A stretch of DNA of 64,000 bases from assembly GCA_009760855.2 (NCBI GenBank), contig WPIO01000147.1, positions 669,001 to 733,000 on the forward strand, in the 5' to 3' direction. This stretch comes from Cristatella mucedo. Its lineage: Eukaryota > Bryozoa > Phylactolaemata > Cristatellidae. The translations under genes and the position numbers were made by a program. The number at the start of each line of letters is the position of its first letter. Position 1 is the stretch's first letter. Under the pieces are notes generated by a model. The model was not told where the DNA came from, ran no database searches, and was given only the letters and a program-made list of their open reading frames with translations. This document shows, piece by piece, positions 12,856 to 25,379 of the stretch.

Positions 12856-13070
12856 TCAAGTCGAGGCGTGTCGTGCCGACACTGGAAGTGGGCTCCAAGC
12901 TCTGGGAGCACGCGAAGTGAAGGCACGGTCTACAAAAGATTCGAGGTTGGTTAGAGGCGCGGCTAGACGAATTGAGTCGGGAGAGCCGGTTTTCGTATGC
13001 GAAGCCTGGTTAGGAAGTATCCCGGGTCTCGAGAATGAAGGGACCTGATTGTCAATGACAAAACTTTGAC
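12856..13070 (-). mobile_element. LINE ORF2 C-terminus remnant
   Basis: The minus strand encodes DSIRLAAPLTNLESFVDRAF and TSRAPRAWSPLPVSARH, matching the conserved R-L-x-x-P-x-T-x-L-x-S-F-x-D-R-A-F ... AP-x-x-W-x-x-LP motif near the C-terminus of L2/CR1-type LINE ORFs. It is short and isolated; the family is not assignable. Confidence 0.6.
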
Positions 13071-13189
13071 GTCGATACACTGCTTGGTGAGGAGCCATAT
13101 CAGGTCTAACTAATATCACTGTCATCCTCCAAGAACGATCCAGCGAAGCCTTATTACGGGGCCCTAGCCCTAAAGTAGGTCCTAGCCCT

Positions 13190-13275
13190 AAAGTGGGCTC
13201 GAGCCCCGAGGCATATGCGAAGCGCCTGAATAGAGATTAAGTTCTCTTGGGGCGCTATAAATGAATTATATAATT
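13190..13275 (+). mobile_element. SINE family C, 5'-truncated
   Basis: B-box onward: gtgggctcgagccccgaggc, atatgcgaagcgcctgaata, gagattaagttctcttgggg, cgctataaatgaattatata. Confidence 0.75.
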
Positions 13276-13599
13276 ATCTCTTAAGTATGAAGACAGCATA
13301 CGCCGCCATCGCAGGCACTTAGAATAATCGAGGTTATTACATAGAAGGCAGAAGATGTGAACTAGAAAGGGTACTGCAACAGACGCTATGCAGCCTGGTT
13401 CTTGAGTCGTACAATTGAATGGCCTCGAAAAAGCCTCGAATTCGCGTTTCTGCAGCTTAAATGAAGCAGCCACTGTTTCGGTCGAAGGTTTAGAAGACAG
13501 GATCGCTATGCAGCCAGATTGCTGCGAAAAATCGGGCAAAAAAACATTTTCGTACGAGCTCAAATTCCGAGGCCAAAGACCGTCCTTCCTTTTTCCTAG

Positions 13600-13740
13600 C
13601 GCACGCATGAGGAGGCGTCACCTCATAACGCAGGCGGCCGTGGGTACGTGTCCTGCTGCAGTCAATCCTGCATTGCCCACTGCTCGGAGGCAGCGGCGGC
13701 AATAGCCGCTACGGCTCCTCTCCTGCAGCAGAAATGGGGC
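13600..13740 (+). mobile_element. tRNA-like SINE, family B (candidate)
   Basis: gcggccgtgggtacgtgtcc, tgctgcagtcaatcctgcat, tgcccactgctcgg, then aatagccgctacggctcctc. Related to the copies at 1014 and 29440. Confidence 0.5.
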
Positions 13741-16255
13741 CGTCGAATCAGTTAACCCCTAACATTTACTAATACTTTGAGTCAGAGGCGAAGGCTGCGA
13801 GGGCTTCGCTCGCGTTCCTGCGAGCTCGGCTGCGGGCTCAGCTCAGTCGCTTCGAGCGACTCTCGGAAGGATCACTCGTGCGTCTGCCGTTAGGATTCGT
13901 TGCCAAAGAAAGGCTGCGAGGATGGAATACAGTTGTCGACGCCGCAAGGAAGTGGCCGGCCAGCCGCATCGGCTTTCCGGGTCGTATCCTCGGTGCAACG
14001 TGCTGCCGCGTCGGCGCCGCCATCGGCAGACATTAATGAGCAAAGGCGCACCTTCGCTCACGCACAAGTCCGAGCCCGAGGCCGGAACGTCGCAAAGGTC
14101 CGAGCATCTCCTGGCACGTGGCCCGACGGCCGATGGCCGATGGGCGCGAGAACTTGTAAAGGTGGACAGCTCTGCCGCTCACGGAAGCAAGGTGCAGAGC
14201 GACTCTGGGCGCGTCCTGGCGGCGCAAACGGCAAAAACGAGAAAGCCCTCGACGCCCTCCCGACTCGGCCACAAACGGCTACTAGCCAAGCGCGAGGCCA
14301 AGCACGCAGCATTGCTCGGGTCAACGCAATCTGGTCGCTACTAAGATGCATTTCGTTCAAGCAGCAGTGCGCGTACTTTGGTGCGTGCTATCTTCGACGG
14401 TAGCCGAATAAAATGTAGTCGCCGGTGGCTTCTGCTGCTGCTCCGTCCTTCGGGGTGCGACCGCGCAAACGCTGGCCGACGTCGGCGCAGAAGGCGCTCC
14501 TGAGTTTCCATCAACAAGAAGCTGCAAAGACTCTGCTGCGACGGTCCACAGCGCGCCGAGTGCCAGAGTCCGCACTCGCAGCTAATGCCCGACGACAGAC
14601 GCCGCGTCGGAATAACCCCGCCAATGGTGACGCGACCCAAAATTCGGTTCTACAGCTAATTTTTCCCGTTGAAGCGGATACCGATAATTCTAGAGTGAAT
14701 TAGAAACTTATTTGAAGTCGGAAAACCGTGGGACTTATTGGCTGCGCACTCTTCTGGTATCTTTACAAACGTTTTATCCTCTTCTGGTATCCTTACAAAC
14801 GTTCGCAGTGGTTTCGATCTTCGTCTTTCACGCTAATGCAACGAACGCATGCAAAGGACGCTTGACCTCGCGCCACGTGACCCAGATGACTAAGCTAGTC
14901 ACGGGCGGAGCATCGAATACAGATACCAGTATATGCTGGTGTGCAGACACCAAACGGAATACAGTCGCAATCACTGTTGCCCATATCTGCGAAATCTATC
15001 CCGACGCCTGAACGAGAAGATCCGGTCGCTCTTCAGCTCGCTGCCTGGCAGTGTGTGGCTACATCTAGCAACATGAAAGCCAGTGTGCATGAGTTTGTCC
15101 CATTCGTCCATCGAACCGAAAGTGGATAGTCAAATGGCTCTTAAGTGTCCGGAGAATTGCAGGGGACTAGGAAATTGATAATTACTTAATAAAGAGGAAA
15201 AAGTAGTCGTAAGGGTCATCTTAAATTGCTGGCAGGGTAACGATCTGCATAAGATTTGCAAAGTTACTACCTGAACCTGTTGTGCATCGCACCCTTCAAA
15301 ATTGCCGCGTGAACGAGCCGCTGCCCGTGTGCTGAGTCGTTTCTGAGAAAGGAATGCCAGGTCGAGGTTACTCGGCTCGTCTAACCTCTGAGGCAAGGCT
15401 CGCGAAGCTATTTTGGCGATCGGGCAGCCTTATCTATTGAGAACCATGAGTGGGAGTAGGCGTATAACTAACGCGACACAAGGTCGTGGGCCAGGCGAGA
15501 GGCAGTCGGACTCACTCGGAAACCGCGCGACATTCACCATTCTCGCTAAGTTAAACAATCGCTTGAAAGTTTCATTTTGCTTTAAACATCTCGGAAGAGC
15601 TGGATGCTTGCTCCGTACTGAAAGCACGCACCACGCGCTGAAGTTCCTTTTAACACACTTTTAAGAGAACTCGAGAGCGTGCAGCTACGCATTCGATGTG
15701 GCTAACATCGGCAGGCCAATTGGCCCTGTTCCAAAAAAAAACTACGCTTCCAGCAACTTGGAAATATGTCTGTCCCTGAAAATCACCGACGCCATCCTCT
15801 CCGGAAATAGACACCTGACTGAGCGAACGCTCAGCGTCCGCTCCGCTGGCCGCCCTTCTAGCATCGACTGAAGCAGACGAAGTTACTCCCCCCACCCGTC
15901 TGGAGAACCTCATCGAATCTGCGCGCCGCCCGAAAGATCTCCAGTTGAGTCACCCTCTTATTCCGGCAGCCTCATCCGGGCTTTCGAGAGGAGGCGCGAC
16001 TGCGGTCCGGTGCTCGAGCACCGGGAAAGATACATGTGACTGTCAGCATCCTCAAATGACTGGCTGCGGCCACGTGAACCCACGGGTCGTAGCCATTTAG
16101 CAGCCTACAGAGCTTCTGTCTAACCACTATGTTTTCTCTCTTAAAATTTTAACCCTCTTTTAAAATAAAGCGGTAAACTCTTCTGGAAGCAGACTTTAAC
16201 TCTGCTCGCCCGAGGCGCGCCGCCCACGAATGCTCGTTTAACCCTTGTAAAACAT
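13741..16255. other. GC-moderate intergenic DNA, no gene recognised
   Basis: Open frames on both strands at 13.9-14.6 kb overlap each other and read as Arg/Ala/Ser-rich low-complexity protein, as expected from GC-rich DNA. No domain motif seen. Confidence 0.35.
14751..14803. repeat. 30-bp direct duplication
   Basis: cttctggtatctttacaaac and cttctggtatccttacaaac, 30 bases apart. Confidence 0.8.
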
Positions 16256-16420
16256 TAGTCTGCTGGCTACCAATGCGTACCGAAAGCCGCTAAGGCTGTA
16301 AGTGCGCCGTACAAAACCCTCCTGCGTAACACCCACATAGTCTTTGTGGCTTTGCGGAGTTGCAGACGGAGATACGTTACATTAGAGACGGATTAGATTA
16401 CGGAGATACATTACATTGCT
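16256..16420 (+). mobile_element. LINE family alpha, 3' end remnant
   Basis: About 165 bases match the last coding bases and 3' UTR of the copies at 5238, 19918 and 52205: the YRMRTESRLGCE-type region, then the cacccacatagtctttgtgg stretch, ending in gagatacattacatt. Confidence 0.75.
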
Positions 16421-17057
16421 GTCATTTTTGAGAAAATCAAAAGCTCCGCACAAAAGGCAAGTCGCCTTTTAGAGCCGTTGTAGCCGCTGGCCGTCGGAAA
16501 TACAATTGGCAGAACAAGCGGCCTCCTCGGCGCTGCTAAATAAAAATAGACGACGGAAGCGACGTTCCGCTTAGAACGAGCGACGGCCACCCTCCAGGAC
16601 ACCAGACGAGTACGTGCACTCGGAATGCTCATCCGGTCTAGCAGCCTTTTATAGCTCAATCTAATCAAAATGTCGAATCGCCTGTGGATATGCGCGCGCC
16701 GAGCCGAGCGCCTCTCGATGAGCCGCCTCTAGCAGCCGCTACCCAAGCGTTGCGGACCGCCCCCGCGAAGAGGGCTGCCGGGCTTGCAAGTGGGCACAAC
16801 TCGGGGAAGAACTTGGCGAGAACGGTCGGTTTGATTGGTTTAAAAGCGGTTGTTGTGGTAAACCCGGCCTCCCCGGCCCTTTAGCCTTAGGATCCGAACC
16901 GCCTTCGCGCCCCGCGCTCGACCGTTACCTAGGCCATACGTAGATCATCTATTTTTTTTTATATCGGGCCGGATCGTCTCCTTTCTCGCGGGCTTTTTAC
17001 CCACCCACCTCGGGTGCCGTTGCCCCGAGTCGCTTGACGGGCACGCGGGCCCTCGGC

Positions 17058-17200
17058 TCGGCTCGGCTCGGCTCGGCTCGCAGAGAACCTGCTAATCCTC
17101 AATTCAATCGAGCTAGCGTCTGGCAGCGCCCAAGACGAGACGCGGGGGGGGGGGGGAGGGGGAGGATGAGACAATGGGCGCGGGGGGGGGGGGGGGTGGG
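17058..17200. repeat. CGGCT pentamers and poly-G runs
   Basis: Five CGGCT units (about 17058-17081), then G-runs at about 17143-17164 and 17180-17199. The same pentamer makes the much larger array at 44500. Confidence 0.85.
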
Positions 17201-18354
17201 TGAGAAGCTGTTCATTCTAGTGAGAGGATGAGGCAAGGTGGGTGAGAAGCTTTGTCAGAACGCCTCGTCTGTCATTCCTGAGGCTAGGCGCTAGCTAATT
17301 CAACCGAACGGATTCCGGTAAATAGACTTCGCCAGAAAAAGATGCTCTAAGCCCTGTTGAGAGACCGGTCGTACATTAACTTACTCATGCCTGGGCATCT
17401 TGGAAAGATCGACGGAGCACGTTCGTATGATTACGCTATTCATTCATCGTTACTAGTGAGAAGTTAGTTTAATGATTTCAAGTACTTTAATGATTCTCTA
17501 TAAAAGGTGGCTATTACGTAAATGTGCATGGTTGCATTGTTTCGTGAAGCTGCTATGTTGGTCGAGGGTTATTGCTCATGACTGTTAACTCGCAGTCGCG
17601 CGTTGGTATTTTTAATTATCTTTCTTACTGGTAGTTTATGCGTGCGAGTCAATCGTTCATACTTGCATAGCTACTAATATGCCAGATTTTGCTCGCGTCA
17701 GTCGGCTGAGGAAGAGTTTACCTTCAAGCTTTAGTCTCAAGACATTAGACAGAGCACGTATCGACTGGCTCAACCGCCCACCTACTACGTACTGATGCGA
17801 GAGCGTTAGTGCTCGCTGCATTGACTCGAGGCAGGCTTATAAACTTTTCGACCTCTTTGTACAGAACACACCATTACTGCGACAACTGTCCCGAATGAAA
17901 TTAAAGCGACTGTTTACGAAAAATGTATGCTTAAATTTGGATTTTCGGCTCTACGTGTTCAAGCTTCATGTGTCCTGAAAAATAATTTCATTGCGGAGCC
18001 GGCCGCGCATCGGAGAACGGCACCAAAGTCTGCATCCGCCATTTTCTATGAGCGAGCAAGTAATTTTTAAATCTTCCGGGTCTTATGTACCGTAATGCAA
18101 TATCAAACACGAAGTGCACACCGCATGTGGTTCTTAATACTCGGTATTACGCCCAAAAATACTACCGCAGGGTAAGATTAATATGAGGAAGCAGCAAATA
18201 TATCCGACTGTTCATTGGTGCCCCATAGGTTGGACTACTTGGTGCGAAGAACGTGCACAGTGTGCTTGACTGGCGGTTTCACGTGGGCGAGGAAACCATT
18301 TCGGCTTTAGAAGGATTGTTTTTGGTAGCGCAATCAGGAGACGGTAAAAAGTAG

Positions 18355-18508
18355 CTGATTTAACAGCCTCATCTATACAGCAGCCGAAGAGCCTCAACGA
18401 CTATCGCCGCCGCTTGCAGTTGGCACTAAGGGATCACCCACTGCAGGATTCGAACCTAAGACCTCGGCCGTGAAGAGCGAGCACCTTACCTCCTTGGCTA
18501 TCACGGCC
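18355..18508 (-). mobile_element. tRNA-derived SINE, family A
   Basis: Antisense copy: tgatttaacagcctcatcta, gccgcttgcagttggcacta, cactgcaggattcgaacc (B-box reverse complement), gaagagcgagcaccttacc, ctatcacggcc. Confidence 0.8.
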
Positions 18509-18559
18509 TTTTACTATGCACTGACTCTGAGCTGATCCAACATACAAACACAATTTACG

Positions 18560-18840
18560 AGAGATGTGCATACGCACTTTTGCGCCTTTGTACTTAAGAT
18601 GTCTTATTCTATCTACAACATATTATCCGCATCTTTTTATTACAGCATTTGTCGGGTCTTGGCGATTCGTCCTTAGGGTGCATGCACTTGCTTACCTGCT
18701 CGTGCCTGCTGTTCCCTCTGCCTGCTGCTTGCGGATGTCACCGTCAAACATTTGGCAATGCTTTATAAGCAGCATCTGTAAGCGTTGAGAGATTCAGTTT
18801 TCTGAGGGCGTTATACAAATGTGTTATCAACATATTACAA
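18560..18840 (+). mobile_element. LINE family beta 3' end remnant
   Basis: Degenerate sequence resembling the end of a LINE ORF (ITAFVGSWRFVL-like) followed by the family tail (gcgttgagagattcagtttt, then ctgagggcgttatacaaatg). Confidence 0.55.
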
Positions 18841-19917
18841 AGTAGCTTTCCGTTAGACGCAGCTAATTACGAAATGCCACTAACCCCCCCCCCCCCCCCG
18901 CCACGAGCGAAGACTCCGCCGATGCACGCGCAGGACGTGGGCGCTCGCTAGGGGTTACAGCATTCTGTTCAATTCTTCAGTTGAAGCCGGCGCCCACCGC
19001 CTTTCGATAGTCGCAAGAGAATGCTGCTTTGACTTTTTTCCGCCTAGGCTTCCGCTGTCGGTCCTTGCCCGCCACGCGTTCGAGCGAAAGCTTTCGCACG
19101 TCAGCACACCGTCGCGGAGACATCTATCTACTGGTCGAAAAGGCTAGTTGCTTGCTGGCTGTCTCACGACGTCGCATCCGACGGCAGTCGTCAATTCCGA
19201 AGATGACAATGATGTTGCGGCCTTACCAATCATGTCCAAAAGTGGATTTCGCCAACTGAAGCCGTGCTTAGGCGTCTGACTGAAGCCGAGTTGGACACGG
19301 TCGGTCCTCTTTGGTCCTGCTTCAATCAGACGGAGGCCCCCCCCCCCCCGACTACCACCCGACTCCACATTTTTGGGCACCCTTCCCTTACCTCGCCCGG
19401 CTCCCCAGATGCTACATGGTTGAGGAAATTTGAGCCGAAGCTTACGGTGTGTGGCAATCAGTCGGCGAAATGTCATCGCGGTATCCGAAATTGGCAATTC
19501 AAGCAGACGGAATCAGCGATCGCCCTTACGGTACTCGGGAATAGTTAGAATGAAGCCCAAAATGGCCAAGACCTTGACTTTCCAGAGACATCGAATCGTA
19601 GGAAGGCAAAGGGTGGATCACGTGGGTCCGGGGGGGGGAGCAGTTGGCCACAATTCTCTACGAGCTTGTGTTATCTCCAAAATGCCGTCGCTGGTGAGAG
19701 ACGGTGCCTTTGCGTCTTTCTATGCGGTAGCAGACACTCCCGCAAGCTCGCTGCAGTGTCTGCACGTCGTTGCTAGGGAAGGAGCTCGCGGCCAGAGGCT
19801 TCACTACCGGCTCCGCTTGTCGTGACTGGGTGAATAATGTTTCCTGCACAGACCGGACTTAAAAGACGCTATCGCCGGAAACTTTCGCGACTGCCATGAG
19901 CCACCAGCTCCTCGGCT

Positions 19918-20487
19918 CTGTCCCACATCCCAGCGTTTTGAGCTAGCGTTTCCTTTGCTAAAAGAGCTAGGATGGTTGCCGGTTGAGCAATGGATCCCGA
20001 GCAAAGTTCTTACGCTGACCCACAAGGCCCGCCACGGCTTAGCTCCTTCGTACCTAACTGAGCTGCTGCATCAGTTTCAGCCTCTTCGCGCCCTCAGGTC
20101 CTGTGTGGACAATAAATTAGCTGTCCCATTTCTCCGCTTAAAGACCGTTGGCGACAGAAGCCAACTTTAGCTTTGCAGGTCCTAGACTGTGGAACAGCTT
20201 CCACGATTCTTACGCAACGACAACTACTCTCCTACTGCCGACTATGTCTCATCCTTTTCAGCAGTCCTGGGCTGCTACTTCCATGCTACTCACTACCTCA
20301 ACTGCTCTCCTGACTCTGCTATGCTTCCCACTTTCTCTTTGTTGCGTGAGACGAAGTCTGCTGGCTACCGAATGCGTACCGAAAGCCGCTTAGGCTGTGA
20401 GTGCGCTATACAAAACTCTCCTGGGTAACACCCACGTGGTCTTTATGATTTTGTGGAGTTACTGACGGAGATACATTACAATACATC
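19918..20487 (+). mobile_element. LINE family alpha, 3' fragment
   Basis: Encodes LKELGWLPVEQWIPSKVLTL, KARHGLAPSYLTELLHQF and, after a frameshift near 20165, FAGPRLWNS and LLRETKSAGYRMRTESRLG, then the family tail (ctgacggagatacattacaa). It is 5'-truncated relative to the copy at 52205 and frameshifted, so inactive. Confidence 0.85.
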
Positions 20488-21796
20488 CTTGCAGCGGCAG
20501 AACGCGGAGGTGGCTGCTGGACTAGGGCGCAGCCTAGCCTGTCCGGGAACGCATGAGCATTCGTTGCAACGCCGAGCAGGACGATCTAGCCGAGTGTCAA
20601 AGAAACGACCTCTTTTGCTTCGTTTGTAGCTGTTAGGACCAAGCTGTAAAGCATGAGAGGTTGCTATCTCGGCGGCTGCCTTGGATTGTCATCCAGGCTT
20701 TGGTGGATTTAGGAGGACATATGTGGACGACGAAGCCGCTGAAGGTCAAAAGGTCAACCTGTCAGAAGGTCAAAGCCGCCCGGCTATCGCATCTGAAGAA
20801 TTGGAGAATTAGAAACATGTGAAGCTTGGGACATGCTAGCCTGGCAACAGTCAACATTCAGAAACGGCATGGGGGGGCTTTCGACTGGTCTAGACACATA
20901 GAACAATAACTATATTAATGTTAATAAACTGCATCATAGAAGGACTAAATCTGCTTCTAGGTACTTTACACGATCTGAAAAGAAAAAATGGTACGTATTT
21001 TTCACAACGGTCACATGCAATGTTTACACAGTCTTAGTCGGGTTTTGGGACGATCTCCACCTTCGGCCAAACGCTTGGCTGCACACGTAAGCACCTGAAG
21101 GACGCACCACGTAGACAAACGAATACCACGGGGAACAGGTGAGTTTTTAGTTTTGTCTTGATTGTGGTCAGGCCAGGGGCACGTCGCGACGTCAGCGTAT
21201 GGAGTTCCTGACTTCAGGCATGAATAACAAAAAGCCTGGTCTCTGGTGGATCCCTAAGCAGTTCCCACTAGTACATACAGCCTGCAGACAATAGATTGGG
21301 AGCAAGTGACGCCAGCATTGACAGGGGCACCACTATCTGCTAGTGAAGTCTCCGCATTTTCGAAGAGTAGTTAAACAGCTCGAAATCAAGAAGCCTCGAT
21401 TTGAATGCCACATCAGAGGTAGTTTGGGGGAAAGGAAATCCTGTGAAATCCTCATGGGTCTTTGCGAGAAGAGCGGGCAGAGCGGCATTTGGCAAGGGAG
21501 TCTCTCAAGATCTAGATCTATCGTGGTGCTACTTCAAATAAGCATGCTCGTTGCCACACAGCAGATTGTCCACTTCGCTGCGAGTTCACGTTGCCAACAT
21601 GGCAGCCACAACAAACGAGAGCATTCTATGACTCGGCAGCCAGCGACGGCATGCCTAAAACGTAGTCACCAGATTGCGCATTTCCCACGGTATCAGGACT
21701 AGCAAACGCCTTCTAAAATTTGCCTCAAATCTATGGCCGAGTCGATGCACTTCATTACGGTGAGCAGTGCGGTCGGCTGAGTCCCAAACAGCTCAT

Positions 21797-21842
21797 AGGA
21801 GTGCGGCCTGTTTGAATCCTAGGAGTGCGACCTGTTTGAACC
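21797..21842. repeat. 24-bp direct duplication
   Basis: aggagtgcggcctgtttgaa repeated with one base changed. Confidence 0.75.
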
Positions 21843-22800
21843 CATCAAAAGAGAGCTATCGGGTGGTTGAGCTAGGGTGCTGAGACTCAAGGATAAGCAG
21901 CTAAGGTGCAGCTCAGGAAAACAGACTACAACCTTTCACTGGCACCCTCACGACGCCAGTGGGCCAGTCCTTGATGGATGCTCGACCAACACCAACCGGA
22001 AAAGCCTTCTTGTCCTGACCGGAACACGGTAACTATCATAAAGACAAAGGATGTCGCCAGCAGCTTGTCACAGTATATCAAGCGAGAAAAAAACTTGGCT
22101 AAAAATGGAAAGGAAGTCGGCGATTAAGGCTGATCGATGGAGCAGTGGTAATACGTACGTACTCTGCCACCTGCACATAAGCCACAGGCAAGGACGCCCA
22201 GCCTTTTCATTCATTGTCACCGTACCTTGCTCTGAAGCCATCCGGGCGGGAGGAGCCAAGAGACTGTAGTGAAAATGGAGTTTGTCTCACCCCCCCCCCC
22301 CAATCCAAATCGCTCGGATCTCTTTAGCATGAGGACGCCGTAAAGGTGTTTCCGCCGACAGGCTACCACTGGCAGTACTGCCGTCACGAGCGACGGACAT
22401 CCCGATAAAGATTTATTGCTAGACGAAATAAAGCCCCTACAGTCTGTACCATGTGAGCATTTAATTCTCGATTACCGGTACGGCAGATAGAACTATATCC
22501 GAAAAGCAGCTCAAATCGTTCGATGTGTCGCTATAAATCAAACTAGTGCAATTTAAGCTTTGGAAACGTTCCAGGGGATAGAAATCTGTAGTTTGAGGGC
22601 TAGCATCTAAGATGGTGCGTGCCACAATTGATCACGGGCTAAGAACATAATCCTTGTGGATCGGTATGCCCTAGGGATACAACTCCTCAATCTAAATTGC
22701 CTTTCTTTGACTGATCAATATTCATTTGAAATAGCATTCTGCTATCCCTCTCGCAATGCAGCACTTGCAGCAACAAGTTTCGTTAGCTACGCCGCCTACG

Positions 22801-22859
22801 TCTCACATACTACCACTCGGATAGCATTAGTCTCTCATACTACCACTCAGATAGCATTG
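22801..22859. repeat. 30-bp direct duplication
   Basis: tctcacatactaccactcgg atagcatt repeated as tctctcatactaccactcag atagcatt. Confidence 0.8.
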
Positions 22860-23219
22860 CAGATAATAATTAGTAAACCCGGGCGGACGGTAAAGGCCTA
22901 ATTCCTAATTCCGGCTGCCATCAAGCAAAAATGGCCGGAATCTGCACTCTCTTTCCGGCTCCCTGAATACCTTGTTGCATCAATTGAAAGTCAGTCAGTG
23001 TTAAGGAATCGCGAAGTAGTATCCCTTCTTAGCCAAACAAGATGGCGAAACGATGACTTTAACTAAGATTCGAAGCATGGTTAGGACTGTGGCAAACGAT
23101 TGTAGAGGAAATCTACGGTTCGCCGTCAGCATAGTCACTTTCTCTTGTCTCGGGCTAAGCGAAGCTCGTAAGAGCATTCGCTGCTGTGGGCAATCAACGA
23201 TAAAATAAATAAATCCTAT

Positions 23220-23376
23220 CCGATTAAACAGCCTATTTTGTATGGCGACAGAAGGGCCTTTGCGGCTATCACCACCGCTTACAGCAGCGATAAAGGATCG
23301 CCCACCGCAGGAATCGAACCCACGACGCAGCAAACGCCTTGAAAGCAAACGCCTAAGCTAGTATGCCATTACGGCC
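23220..23376 (-). mobile_element. tRNA-derived SINE, family A
   Basis: Antisense copy: attaaacagcctattttgta, ggctatcaccaccgcttaca, ggatcgcccaccgcagga, then cattacggcc. It carries a small internal duplication (gcaaacgcctt / gcaaacgccta) in the tRNA-like head. Confidence 0.8.
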
Positions 23377-24689
23377 TATCAATCCTTGCCACTTGTGTAT
23401 TGCCAAGATTGTCCGGCGAAAATCTGCGATGCATAAACAGCTGCTACAAACGCCTGACGGCGCCTCCTGAATTTTAAGAAAACCGTTAGCCAAAGCTGGC
23501 CGCAAGCGCTGCCTCGTCACGGTCACGCGCCAGTCCGGTGCAGACGAGTGACTAATATCGGTGGAGCTAGCTGCTCGTAGCGGCAGGTAACGAGTCGAGC
23601 ATATGCACAGCCTCGACGCAGGCAGGTGTTCTGACAGCAACTAAGGGAGGCAGCAATGAAGACCGACCGCCCGCATTTTCATACAGCAAGTCCTTAGTGT
23701 GGAGCAGTCTGCTGGACAGCCAGAGAGGGCCGCGCGTTTGCCTTTCCAGCACCGACCGTAGCATGCTCTTGAAAGTCAACCCAACAATAGACTGGCTCGA
23801 AGTCCAGCTGCTGCTGGTCAAGCTGGCTTGCTTATCTGTGATCTCGCTGGTTGTGTCTGTGGTTTGAGTCATGCGACTGCTTCCAACTATCCCTACGGGT
23901 CTGACGAGGTCCTTGTTTCTGCGATGCTTATGGCTACGCCGGCCGCGTCGTATGATGGCTGCATCCACTTCAGAGTAGGTGTGCCAAGCTGCACCTAACG
24001 ACCTCACCCAAACCTGAACTGCAGCACTGGACGACCCAGACCAACGGGTCTATTTTTTGGAGCAGCAGACTACCACTGATTGGGTTGACCTGGGGCATAA
24101 GCCTCACAGAGATTTATTCCCAAGATGTGCCAAGCTAATTCATAATCTCTTCCGGGAGACGGTAGATTTGAGGTGCTTGACCTTACACGAACGGGGCCAT
24201 CTTCTGAACAGCAAGCTTAGGCCAAGCAGCATGACATCACTCAACATGCTCGGCCATAAGGAGGCACACTTCGATGCTGGTTCGGACTTTGATTTGACGA
24301 CTGTCCTTTAATGTATGTTCACGGCAGGGCCCTTTGACGCGAGTTTATGGCAGGGTCCTTAGGTGAGGATGAAGTAAATAAGTGCCGTAGGCAGCAGCTT
24401 CGTGAAAAAGAGCGACACCCACCGCTGGAGTGCCGTAGGATAGGTTCTGGCCGCTGGCACGACGTTGTGCCGAAACACATCATCGTTGCTTACTTTTTGT
24501 ACACATCTGTGCGATCATTATTCTCGAGCGCTTGTGCCGAGAGTGCCATTGAGTTCAACACTTCCTTAGCACTTTCGTGCCACAGAAACTCTCTTTATTC
24601 GTCACCAAATCTCGTGGCCCATGTTCCATGCTTAAAGAAATATCCCCAACCGCTACGAAAATGCTGCCGCAGGTCCTGAATAAGAGTCC

Positions 24690-24890
24690 TTGTACACGTT
24701 CGCCGATCGCACCGCCTCAGTTGCCTGTGGGTATAGCTCCATAGACATGCCATGGGGTTTTAAATCAGGCGATTGGCTGGGCTACTGCATTAACACCACT
24801 CAAGGAATCGTCAAAAAGTGCTTCACTGGCCTGGCAGTAAGCTTATGGTCACACTGCAGCAGCCGGAAACCAGTTTAGTCAAGAAAGTAC
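24690..24890 (-). mobile_element. Tc1/mariner-like transposase relic
   Basis: The minus strand reads LQCDHKLTARPVKHFL, a stop, VVLMQ, a stop, then PSQSPDLKPHGMSMELYPQA. This resembles the Tc1 catalytic pattern FQQDNDPKHTAR ... WPxQSPDLNPIE, which carries the second and third acidic residues of the DDE/D triad. Two stops and no visible terminal repeats: a fossil. Assignment is by motif memory over about 60 residues. Confidence 0.5.
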
Positions 24891-25379
24891 TTTACTCAAG
24901 TTAATGTTTTTCAAGTAAGTCTTGCTTTCATCTTCATCACCGACAGCCTGCATCGAGCTGGACTTCAATGCATCATCTGAACCAATGGCCTCTTTGATGA
25001 TCTTTGATCTTTGATTTTGGGCTACCAGCACTTAGTTTTCTTAACACAAGCAAATGTCTTTAGCCTGAGCTTAAAGGATGGGTGAGAAACTGGTGCAATA
25101 TACGCATTAATGTATTGAATGAAAATTATTGCTTGAGTGAGCCGTCATCCGGAAGATCTTTTGCCGTTGGCTCTCTTGAGTCCACCTTTTGATCAGCAGT
25201 AGCTCGTGCAACAGTTGGAATATATCATTTGGCATCCAAAAAATCTGTGTACGCTTAACGTAGGGAGGAGTGGAAGAGTTCTGGACACTGCTGCATTGAC
25301 TGGACGGCTGCCGAAGTTGCTTCATGGTAGCAACTACATACTCACTTCTTCGCAAGTTTCAGTCAGGGTTTTAGAGCGA

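Larger units (their letters stand above)
20488..23219. other. Intergenic, no gene recognised
   Basis: Only two short direct duplications (21797, 22801) and a C-run (about 22290). No coding motif or mobile-element signature identified. Confidence 0.4.

Noticed and set aside
13900-14640. Overlapping open frames on both strands
   Set aside because: GC-driven, mutually overlapping, no conserved motif.
23567-24007. 146-codon minus-strand frame
   Set aside because: No recognisable family, no splice or promoter support. Left unannotated.
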